Under the pieces are notes generated by a model. It saw nothing but the letters and a program-made list of their open reading frames with translations. It was not told the DNA's origin and did not search any database. A program made the translations under genes and the position numbers. This document shows, in pieces, positions 1 to 7,114 of a stretch of DNA of 64,000 nucleotides; position 1 is the first letter of the stretch; every line of letters starts with the position of its first letter. Origin of the DNA: JAOTWJ01 sp036398175 (lineage in GTDB: Bacteria > Gemmatimonadota > Gemmatimonadetes > Gemmatimonadales > GWC2-71-9); the NCBI GenBank assembly GCA_036398175.1, contig DASWHL010000104.1, positions 1 to 64,000 on the forward strand. The letters run 5' to 3'.

Positions 1-2
1 GG

Positions 3-1082
3 CCGGCTGATGACCGCGACAACGCGGCGCTCTGCGCCCTGGCGCGCGCCTGCCCGATGGTGGGGGAGGTGACGGTCTGCGTGCACCGGGAGCCGCGGTT
101 CCTGGCCCTCGACGCGCTCCTCGGGAACCCCTGGCAGGTGCTGATCGCGGAGGCGGATGGCCTGCCGGTCGGCACTGTCGCCTGGGCGGTGAGGGACGCC
201 TTCGTGAACGGACACCGGCGCCCGACGGGCTACGTCGGCGACCTGAAGGTCCACCCGGCCGTACGACGGAGCGGCGTTGGCGCGGCCCTGGCCCTCGCCG
301 TGCGTGACGAGCTGCGGAGGATCGACCCGGACCTGCCCGTGCTGCTTACGGCACTTCGTGGCAACGTCCCGGTGTCCCGCCTCGCGCACGTTGGTGGACG
401 CGGCCGGCTCGCGGTGCCGTATGCCGCGGTCCGGGTGCATGCGATCCCGCTGCTTGCGAGACGCCAGGTGCCGTCGGTGCCGGGGTTCGCGGTCCTTGAG
501 GCGGGTCCCTCGGATATCGATGGCCTGGTGGACTTCTGGGCGAGCATCGGTCCCGACCGCCAGTTCCGGGCCTGCCAGGATCCGGAGGGGCTCGCGGCCG
601 CGCCGGACGGAGCGCCGGGACTCGACCGCTCGTCGTACCTCGTCGCGCGTGGCGCGGACGGGCGAATCGTGGCCTGCGCCGCGATCTGGGACCAACACCG
701 GCTCAAGACCACCCGCATCCTGCGGTACGGCGGCGCCCTGCGCTGGCTCCGGTCGGGCTTCAACCTCGTGGCTCCCATGCTGGGGGCGCCGCGCCTGCCG
801 GGTCCAGGCGGCGCGCTCCGCGTGCTCCAGGCCTTCAACGTCGGCGCCACGTCGGCGGCCGCGCTGCGCGCCGTAGTCGTCGAGGCGCTGCACCGATATG
901 CCGGTCGCGGTTATGCCCTGCTCATGATGGGGCTCGATCGCACGGACCCGCTCACAGCGGCCCTGGCCGGGTTGTGGGCCCAGCCGACGGAGGTCGACGC
1001 CTTCGTGGCTGTTCCCGGGAGGCTCGGCGGGTGCCGATCGCTTGACGGGCGGCCGCTGCACTACGAAACCGCGCTCGTCTGA
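3..1082 (+). CDS. GNAT-family acyltransferase, tandem-domain, 5' end outside window
   Basis: The reading frame is open back to the first base of the window, so the true start lies upstream and the ATG at 57 is probably internal. A GNAT acetyl-CoA binding motif is visible in the first half (VHPAVRRSGVGAAL, near residues 80-95 counted from the ATG). The second half has a further GNAT-like arrangement ending in an aromatic and hydrophobic strand, so this may be a double-GNAT protein. The family moves an acyl group from acyl-CoA to an amine; the substrate cannot be read here. It heads a four-gene same-strand cluster, ending 18 bp before a Rieske oxygenase gene. Family confidence is good, specific function unknown. 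Confidence 0.75.
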   Translation, partial: PADDRDNAALCALARACPMVGEVTVCVHREPRFLALDALLGNPWQVLIAEADGLPVGTVAWAVRDAFVNGHRRPTGYVGDLKVHPAVRRSGVGAALALAVRDELRRIDPDLPVLLTALRGNVPVSRLAHVGGRGRLAVPYAAVRVHAIPLLARRQVPSVPGFAVLEAGPSDIDGLVDFWASIGPDRQFRACQDPEGLAAAPDGAPGLDRSSYLVARGADGRIVACAAIWDQHRLKTTRILRYGGALRWLRSGFNLVAPMLGAPRLPGPGGALRVLQAFNVGATSAAALRAVVVEALHRYAGRGYALLMMGLDRTDPLTAALAGLWAQPTEVDAFVAVPGRLGGCRSLDGRPLHYETALV

Positions 1083-1100
1083 CCCCAGCCAGGAGGCCCC

Positions 1101-2162
1101 ATGGATGCCGTGACGGTCGCGAGGCCCGCACCGACTGAAACCGACGGATCGCACCGGAACCCGGATGGTATTCCGGTGCCGGACGATGCCTGGTTCGTGG
1201 CGGCACGTTCGGAGGCGCTCGGCCCCGCACCGCTCGCGCGCACCGTGCACGGCCGGCCGGTGGTCCTGTTCCGCGGAGCCGATGGGACGCCCAGCGCCCT
1301 GGAGGATCGGTGCCCGCACAAGAACGTGGCGCTTTCTCTTGGCCGCGTCCGGGCGGGGACCCTTGAATGCCGGTACCACGGGTGGCGTTTCGACGGGGCG
1401 GGCGCCCTCGTGGACGTTCCCTGTCACTCCCCTGACGAGCGGCTCCCGCGATGCCGAGTACCGGCGTGGCGGGTGGTGGAGCGGGACGGGTGGATCTGGA
1501 TCAAGCGGGCGGAGGTGGTGGGCGGGGCGGACGCGCCGCCCGGGTACGAGCGCGACCCGCGGTACTTCTGGTTCGAGCTCGAATACGTGCTCGAGACGCC
1601 GGTCGACCTCATACTCGAGAACGGGCTGGACTGCAGCCACACGGGATTCGCGCACGAAGGTCTGTTTCGCTCGGCGCCCACGCAGTTCGTCACCACGCGC
1701 ATCGAAGTGACGCCGACCGGCGTTCGGTCCACGGTGGAAGGGGAGCGCGCGGCGGACACCCACGACACCCGCTCCCGACTCGGCCGGGGACGGACCCTCC
1801 GTCACGTGGACGAGATCGTCGCGCCCCATACGCTGCTCGTCGATTACGCGATTGGTCGGCATCGGCTGCTCACGATCCTCGTGTGCACCCCGGAGACGCC
1901 CCAGCGCACGCGGGTCTTCAACCGCAACGGCGTGTTCTACGGGCCGTGGACTCCGGTCGTCGGGCGATACGTACGCGCGGTCGCGCGGAAGGTCGTCCGG
2001 CAGGACGCCGAGATCCTCAACAGCCAGGCCGCACGCATCCGGGAGACCGGGCGTCGGGAGTTCCGCCACGTGGTCGCGGATCAACCCGCGGTCTGGATGC
2101 AGCGGGTGCTTGCCGGGCGCTCCGGGGGGAGCGCCAGTCGTGAGATCGTCTACAAGCTCTAG
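1101..2162 (+). CDS. Rieske non-heme iron oxygenase, alpha-subunit type
   Basis: The 353-residue protein has an N-terminal Rieske [2Fe-2S] domain with C71-x-H73 and C90-x2-H93 (CPHKNVAL and CRYHGWRF). A catalytic domain follows with the mononuclear iron motif D177-x2-H180-x4-H185 (NGLDCSHTGFAHEG) and a likely third ligand Asp in QDAEILNSQ. This is the single-component-like architecture of the PaO/VanA/KshA oxygenases, which hydroxylate or demethylate small aromatic or steroid-like substrates using electrons from a separate reductase; no reductase is encoded nearby. An AGGAGG site lies just before the ATG. Between two GNAT genes and upstream of a GH3 enzyme, it probably tailors the same metabolite. 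Substrate unknown. Confidence 0.88.
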   Translation: MDAVTVARPAPTETDGSHRNPDGIPVPDDAWFVAARSEALGPAPLARTVHGRPVVLFRGADGTPSALEDRCPHKNVALSLGRVRAGTLECRYHGWRFDGAGALVDVPCHSPDERLPRCRVPAWRVVERDGWIWIKRAEVVGGADAPPGYERDPRYFWFELEYVLETPVDLILENGLDCSHTGFAHEGLFRSAPTQFVTTRIEVTPTGVRSTVEGERAADTHDTRSRLGRGRTLRHVDEIVAPHTLLVDYAIGRHRLLTILVCTPETPQRTRVFNRNGVFYGPWTPVVGRYVRAVARKVVRQDAEILNSQAARIRETGRREFRHVVADQPAVWMQRVLAGRSGGSASREIVYKL

Positions 2163-2171
2163 GAGGCTACC

Positions 2172-2957
2172 ATGCGACGCTCAGGGAAACTCTCGGTGAG
2201 TCGGGTGGCCGTCGCTCGGCTGACCCCCGACACCGTCGACGCCATGTGGCGACTGTACGACGATCATTACGATCACGTGCATCGGGCGACGTTCGAGCGG
2301 GATCTCGCGGAGAAGCAGTGGGTGTTCCTGGGACGCGACCGCGGCAGCCGGGAGGTCGTGGGCTTCTCGACGGCGCTGTTCTACCGCCAGCGCTACGAGG
2401 GGCGTTCCGTGGGGATCTATTTCTCCGGCGATACGATCATCCACCCGCGATACTGGGGCCAGCGAGCCCTGCACAATGCGGTGTTCTCCGGACTCCTGGG
2501 CTGGAAGCTGCGGCATCCCCGTACACCCCTCTACTGGTACCTAATCTGCTCGGGCTACCGCACCTATCTGACCCTGGTTCGCAACTTTCCCAACCACTGG
2601 CCGCACCACGCCCGGCCGACACCGACCTGGGAGGCGGGCCTGATTGACGCGGTCGGCTGCGGGCGGTACGGTGAGGCCTGGAAGGCCGACCGCGGGGTGG
2701 TTGCGTTCCCCGGTCCGCAGCCGGTCGTGCGCCAGGTGACGGCGCCGTTCACGGCCGAGGTCCTGGCCCTGCCCGAAGTCCAGTTCTTCCTGCGGGCCAA
2801 CCCGGGCCACCTCGAGGGAGACGAGCTTGCCATGCTCGCACGCCTCGACCTGGACACCGTCGCGGCGGTCGTTCGGCGCGCCCTGCGCCACGGGCGGGAG
2901 CGACGCCCGGCCCGTGCGCCCGTGCCCCATCCATCGGCGCTGCTGCGGCAGCCATGA
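2172..2957 (+). CDS. GNAT-like acyltransferase-fold protein of unknown substrate
   Basis: This is a 261-residue soluble protein with no signal peptide. The N-terminal 150 residues have a GNAT-like order: an early helix (TPDTVDAMWRLYDDHYDHV), a strand pair around VVGFSTALFYRQRY, and a central IHPRYWGQRALHNAVF segment that resembles a degenerate acetyl-CoA loop. The aromatic stretch PLYWYLICSGYRTYLTL is distinctive. The canonical R-x2-GxG/A signature is weak, so it may be a divergent acyltransferase, possibly of the long-chain N-acyl type, or a non-catalytic fold relative. It starts 9 bp after the Rieske stop and overlaps the GH3 start by 4 bp (ATGA), so translation is probably coupled. I assign the fold with moderate confidence and no function. 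Confidence 0.55.
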   Translation: MRRSGKLSVSRVAVARLTPDTVDAMWRLYDDHYDHVHRATFERDLAEKQWVFLGRDRGSREVVGFSTALFYRQRYEGRSVGIYFSGDTIIHPRYWGQRALHNAVFSGLLGWKLRHPRTPLYWYLICSGYRTYLTLVRNFPNHWPHHARPTPTWEAGLIDAVGCGRYGEAWKADRGVVAFPGPQPVVRQVTAPFTAEVLALPEVQFFLRANPGHLEGDELAMLARLDLDTVAAVVRRALRHGRERRPARAPVPHPSALLRQP

Positions 2958-4567
2958 AGCCCGCAACACTGATTGCCCTGCGGCTCGCGGCGTGCGCCAT
3001 GCGCGGGAGGTTCGTCCGGAGCGCGCGTGAGCCCGCCACGGCCCAGGAACGCGTCCGGCGCCGCATCCTGGCGGCGATGGCGCGCACCGCCTATGGCAGG
3101 GCGTGCGGCATGCACGCGCGCATGTCCTACCGCGCGTTTGCCGACCGGGTGCCGGTCGTGGACTACGAGGATCTCGAGCCCTGGATCGCGCGACAGGTGG
3201 AATCGCGCGAACCGATCCTCGCGCCAGAGCCGATCCTGGTCTACGAGGAGACCTCGGGTAGCTCAGGTCGCCGCAAACGCATCCCGTACACGTCGCGATT
3301 GCTCCGGAGCTTCAACCGGGCCTTCGTGCTGTGGGCCGCCGACCTCGTGCTCGATGGCCCGCGCTTCCGGACGGGGCGGGCGTTCTTCTCGATCTCACCC
3401 GCCTTCCGCGAGGCCGCGACGACTCCCTCCGGCGTCCCGATCGGTCTCGCCGATGACATGCAGTACCTCGCCCCGGCGGTGCGACGCGCGGTGTCCGGGC
3501 GCCTCGTCGTCCCACCCGCCCAGAGCCTCTGCCTGGGCATGGAGGAGTATCGTCTGGTCCTTGCCTGCCGACTGCTGGCCGCGGCGGACCTCGAGGTCGT
3601 CTCCGTGTGGAGTCCGACGTACCTGCTGGCCCTGATGAACTTCGTCGAGCTCCACCGGGACGAGGTCGCGACGGCGGTGGCCGCGGGCAGGATCTCGGTC
3701 TCCGGATTCACCTTCCCCATGCAGCGGCGCCCCGCGGTCCGGGCGCTGCTTCGGGAGTCGCTGGTTGACTGGACTGGGGTCTGGCCCGAGCTGCGGTTGC
3801 TCTCCTGCTGGACCGATGGTGCGTCCGGACCCTTCGCGGCGCGTCTCGCCACGCGGTTTCCCGGCAGGATGCTCCAGGGCAAGGGACTGCTCGCGACGGA
3901 GGCGGCGATCACGGTGCCGCTGGTGCATGCCAAGGCCCCGGTCCCCCTCGTCGGGGACGTGTTCCTCGAGTTCGAGCGGGTGGATGGCACCATCGCACGA
4001 CTGCAGGACCTGGAACTCGCCGAGGAGGCAAGTCTCGTCGTGTCGCAATGCGGCGGCCTGGTCCGCTACCGGATGCACGACCGGGTGCGCGTCGACGGGC
4101 GATACGGCGCCACGCCCTGCCTGCGTTTCCTCGGGCGTGACGGCGTCGTCTCGGATCTCGTGGGGGAGAAGCTCCACGAAGTGTTCGTGCACGGAGCCAT
4201 GCGGCGGGCGTTGGGGGATGATGCCGTTGCCGTCCTCGCGCCTCGGAAGAGCCGTGCGGGACCCGGCTACGCATGTCTGGTGGATCGGAGTCGGTTCGAG
4301 CCGGAGATCGACGCCGCCCGACTGGAGCGGGAGCTGAGTCAGGGGTTCCAGTACCACGAGGCACGGCTCCATGGCCAGCTGTGCGCCGTGCACATCATCC
4401 TGGTCCCAGACCTGCTGCGACGCATGGAGCGGTTGTGGCTCGCGCGCGGCCTGAAATGGGGTGACATCAAGCAGACCGCGCTCCTTGCCCGCGTCACGGC
4501 GGCGGAGATGGTCGCGCTCACCGGTGATGCGGCAGATGCGGGGATGCAGGCCGCGGAGTCTTGGTGA
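2954..4567 (+). CDS. GH3-family acyl-adenylating / acyl-acid amido synthetase
   Basis: The 537-residue protein matches the GH3 (auxin-responsive promoter) branch of adenylate-forming enzymes. Residues 98-108 carry the phosphate loop EETSGSSGRRK. A second conserved block lies around DLVGEKLHEVF, and GLVRYRMHDRVRV sits in the position of the GH3 YRxGD-like motif. Plant GH3 proteins activate a carboxylic acid as acyl-AMP and join it to an amino acid; bacterial members are mostly uncharacterised but have the same chemistry. It is the last gene of the cluster and overlaps the preceding gene by 4 bp. Its stop codon lies inside the promoter-like sequence for the next small gene. Substrate not inferable, although the neighbouring acyltransferases make an amide or ester product plausible. 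Confidence 0.82.
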   Translation: MKPATLIALRLAACAMRGRFVRSAREPATAQERVRRRILAAMARTAYGRACGMHARMSYRAFADRVPVVDYEDLEPWIARQVESREPILAPEPILVYEETSGSSGRRKRIPYTSRLLRSFNRAFVLWAADLVLDGPRFRTGRAFFSISPAFREAATTPSGVPIGLADDMQYLAPAVRRAVSGRLVVPPAQSLCLGMEEYRLVLACRLLAAADLEVVSVWSPTYLLALMNFVELHRDEVATAVAAGRISVSGFTFPMQRRPAVRALLRESLVDWTGVWPELRLLSCWTDGASGPFAARLATRFPGRMLQGKGLLATEAAITVPLVHAKAPVPLVGDVFLEFERVDGTIARLQDLELAEEASLVVSQCGGLVRYRMHDRVRVDGRYGATPCLRFLGRDGVVSDLVGEKLHEVFVHGAMRRALGDDAVAVLAPRKSRAGPGYACLVDRSRFEPEIDAARLERELSQGFQYHEARLHGQLCAVHIILVPDLLRRMERLWLARGLKWGDIKQTALLARVTAAEMVALTGDAADAGMQAAESW

Positions 4568-4589
4568 CACCCGCCATCCACCCTATATT
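4561..4589 (+). promoter_or_regulatory. Promoter for the small gene at 4595, leaderless geometry
   Basis: TTGGTG (4561-4566) and TATATT (4584-4589) are separated by 17 bp, and the ATG follows the -10 box by only 5 bp. Transcription would begin at or within a base or two of the A of the start codon. There is no Shine-Dalgarno sequence. The -10 box matches five of six consensus bases and the -35 box three of six. Confidence 0.55.
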
Positions 4590-4594
4590 CGGCC

Positions 4595-4969
4595 ATGCCA
4601 ATCCGCGAGCGGGTCCAGCGACTGTGGTGCCTCGTCGTTGACTGGTGGCGCCCCTCCACGAACGGCAGCCCCGAAATAGCGGGCCCTCGGATGCCTCCGA
4701 CTCCCTCACCGAAGCCCGTATCCGCGACACCGCGCGAGAATCCACCCGGTCGGTGGGAGACCGCGCGCGCTCGCGACGGCGAGCCGATCCTGGCCGGCGC
4801 GGTCACGGTGCGGATGTGGGTCGTGGGCGGGCGCCTGGTGCTCGCGACGTCGAGACCCGAGGCGGAGCGAGCCCTGGTGACCCTGCTGCCCGAGCTCGAT
4901 GCCGACGGGCAGGCGGCCGCCCGAACCCTGCTCGACGCGTGGCGCGGGGGTCAGGCCGCGGCGGCGTGA
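4595..4969 (+). CDS. Small hypothetical protein, probably leaderless mRNA
   Basis: The product is 124 residues. Residues 1-60 are Trp/Pro/Arg-rich and look disordered (VVDWWRP, MPPTPSPKP). Residues 65-120 look folded: a strand (VTVRMWVVGGRLVLATS) and two amphipathic helices (EAERALVTLLPELD, GQAAARTLLDAWRG). I do not recognise a family. A good promoter ends 5 bp before the ATG, which argues that the gene is expressed. Its last 167 bp overlap, tail to tail, the C-terminal extension of the nuclease gene on the other strand. It may alternatively be a spurious frame, but the promoter and the structured second half favour a real gene. Confidence 0.5.
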   Translation: MPIRERVQRLWCLVVDWWRPSTNGSPEIAGPRMPPTPSPKPVSATPRENPPGRWETARARDGEPILAGAVTVRMWVVGGRLVLATSRPEAERALVTLLPELDADGQAAARTLLDAWRGGQAAAA

Positions 4970-5792
4970 CGCCGCGCGAAGGTCGGGGTCCCAACAGCTG
5001 ATTCAACAGGCGCCCGAGGCGGTATCCCGCCTGGACGATGCGCCGTTCCACGATCGCCGCGTTGCGGTCGGCGTACACGTTGCCCAGGGCGGCGCCCGGC
5101 TCGACTCCCCGATACGCCTCGCGTTCCACGATCCGGTACGACTCGTTGGCCCACGTGACCGGATCGAGATCGCCCCACGCCGCCCGCTCCGCCGGCGCGA
5201 TGGACTCGTAGAGCCGACGGCCATCCCAGGGATCGAGCAGTGCCCGCTGGACGAGCCCGGCGTCCCAGAGCGTGTGCAGGTTGGTGAGCTCGTCAAGGAA
5301 CCGGAGGTGGACGTCGTTGCCGCCACGGTCCTCCGGCCGCCCGACGTGCAGCGGCTGATGGATGTCCCCCACGAAGTGCACGAGAAACCGGAGCGCGTCC
5401 CGCCGCTGGGCCGCCGGCAGCGCCCGGTCGGCGACCTCGGCGGTCAGGTCCCGGATGGCCTCGATCACACAGTAGCTCTCGGCGCAGTCTACGGCGGGAT
5501 CCACCCGCTCCCGGCCCGACGGAATGTTCGTGTAGTGCGCGGTGACGTAACGCGCGTAGGCGGGGTCGTTCCGGATCTCGTCCGCCCAGATGCACGATTC
5601 ACTGAACCGCTCGTGCGGCCGGGCGCCGGCCAGGATACGCTGCACCGCCGCCCGAGCCACGGGGTTCATCTCCCGCCATGCGACGTCGCAGATCAGCCGG
5701 TGTGCGTCGTAGCCCCAGGGGGATGCGGCGGCGCGAGCCGCGGGATGAGCGGGATGAGGGGCCGACAAGAGGGCCAACAGCAGGGGAAGCAC
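4803..5792 (-). CDS. Secreted S1/P1-type zinc nuclease with a C-terminal extension
   Basis: GTG start, preceded by CGGAG at good spacing. A signal peptide (MLPLLLALLSA...ARAAAS) leaves a mature N-terminus near the zinc-ligand Trp26. By comparison with nuclease P1 all nine zinc ligands appear present: W26, H31, D71, H86, H139, D143, H149, H173 and D177, with the expected spacings in HFVGDIHQPLHVG and LHTLWD. The enzyme degrades single-stranded DNA or RNA and 3'-nucleotides outside the cytoplasm. The family core ends near residue 268 (GRLLNQLLG). The last 60 residues are an Arg/Pro-rich tail translated antisense to the gene at 4595-4969 and are unlikely to belong to the catalytic fold. Confidence 0.88.
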   Translation of the reverse strand: MLPLLLALLSAPHPAHPAARAAASPWGYDAHRLICDVAWREMNPVARAAVQRILAGARPHERFSESCIWADEIRNDPAYARYVTAHYTNIPSGRERVDPAVDCAESYCVIEAIRDLTAEVADRALPAAQRRDALRFLVHFVGDIHQPLHVGRPEDRGGNDVHLRFLDELTNLHTLWDAGLVQRALLDPWDGRRLYESIAPAERAAWGDLDPVTWANESYRIVEREAYRGVEPGAALGNVYADRNAAIVERRIVQAGYRLGRLLNQLLGPRPSRGVTPPRPDPRATRRAGFGRPPARRHRARAAGSPGLAPPRVSTSRAPGARPRPTSAP

Positions 5793-5825
5793 AGCGTGTC
5801 TCCGGCAGACTGAGGTATACAGGAA

Positions 5826-5879
5826 GTCGCCTCGGCGACAGATGGCGGCCGAGGGCCCGCTTCAGCGGGATCCACCACC
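5826..5879 (+). repeat. Double-hairpin intergenic repeat, copy A
   Basis: This 54-bp sequence recurs at 12650-12703 with two substitutions, and inverted and partial at 12593-12628. It contains two near-perfect hairpins with 2-nt loops: TCGCC-TC-GGCGA (5827-5838) and CCCGCT-TC-AGCGGG (5856-5869), joined by a linker containing GGCCGAGGGCCC. It lies between the nuclease start and the permease stop. The architecture is that of REP/BIME-like elements; no associated transposase is in the window. Confidence 0.85.
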
Positions 5880-5899
5880 CCCTCCGCACGTAACCGAGG

Positions 5900-7101
5900 T
5901 CAGGTCGTCAGCAAGATCCAGGCGATCCCCCATGCCAGCGTCAACAGCGTAATCGGCACGCCGGCCCTGAGATACTCCCTGAACGAGAGGCGGACGCCCG
6001 CCCGGCCCGCGGACTCCGCCACGATCAGATTGGCGACCGAGCCCAGCAGGGTGAGGTTGCCCGCGAGCGTGGTGGCCATGGCCAGGGTGAGCCAGCCTGC
6101 TTCCGGTCGCGCGAGTGCTTCCACAACGGGTCGTAGCAGGAGCACGGCCGGCACGTTCGACACGATATTCGAAACGACGGCTGCGACCATGGACAACTCG
6201 GCCACACCGGTCCCCGTCCTCCGGAGCCACCCGAACACCGCGTCCGTGACGCCGAGGCGCTCCGCCGCAAACGTCACCACGAACAAGCCGCTGAAGAACA
6301 CGAGCAGCGACCAGTCTATCTCTTGGAACACGCGGGCCGGCTTGATGCGCCGCGTCACGAGGAGCACGGACGCCGCTCCCAGAGCCGCGAGGGGGACCGG
6401 CATGCCCGCCACCAGACCGATGACCAGCAGGATGGACGCCACGATGCTCTTCCGCAGGAGCGGCCGATGCACACGGCGCGCGGGCGCCGTGTCAACCTCC
6501 ACGACGCACGGCGTGAGCGCGCCCCGATAGACCACCAGCAGTACGATGGCGACCAGCAGGAGCCCGCCGATGGCTACGGGAGCGAGGGCCGCCAGGAACC
6601 GGTTGAACCCGATCCCGGAGGCGACCCCGATCAGCATGTTCTGCGGATTGCCGACCAGCGTCGCCACGGACCCGACGTTCGCGGCCGTTGCCGCAGCCAT
6701 CAGGAAGGACAGGGGATTGAGCCCCGCCACCCGGGTGACTTCCAGCAGCAGCGGTGTGAAGACGAGGACGATCGTGTCGTTGAGGAACACCGCCGAGAGC
6801 ACACCGGCCGTGAACACCGTGACGACGAGCAGGACTGCCGGCGAGTGGGCCCGGTGCGCGAGCTGGCGCGCGACGATGTCGAAGAACCCCGCGAGCCGCA
6901 GGTTGGCGTTGAGGACCATCATCCCGAACAGGAGGACGATCGTGTTCAGGTCAATGACGGGGTAGGCGTCCTCGAGTGAGATCGTGCCGACCAGCACGAG
7001 CGCGTAGCGCCGACGATGGCCATGGTCGCGCGGTTCATCCGCACGATGGGCAGCGACCCCGCGGCAATGCCCCCAACGAGCCCCAGCGTGTGGCTGGTCA
7101 C
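5900..7101 (-). CDS. SLC13/ArsB-type anion permease with a one-base frame disruption near the N-terminus
   Basis: This is a polytopic membrane protein of the ArsB/NhaD/CitT ion-transporter superfamily, with motifs such as FLNDTIVLVFTPLL, TAANVGSVATLVGNPQNM and VSNIVSNVPAVLLL, twin Asn/Pro-rich half-sites typical of these carriers. The C-terminal 380 residues read in one frame from about 7006. The natural N-terminus lies in another frame: GTG at 7101 gives GLVGGIAAGSLPIVRMNRAT then MAIVGA. Adding one base near 7006-7007 would join this to ALVLVGTISLEDAY without a gap. The alternative upstream GTG at 7111 in the main frame gives an unconvincing His/Arg-rich leader. Either a recent single-base deletion or a sequence error is present. 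The transported ion is unknown. The start lies 13 bp after polX. Confidence 0.75.
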
Positions 7102-7114
7102 GCGCCGGCACCCG

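Noticed and set aside
5599..5889. Short minus-strand frame with MRRGWWIPLKRALGRHL
   Set aside because: The peptide is produced by translating the double-hairpin repeat and the nuclease start in another frame; it is not a gene.
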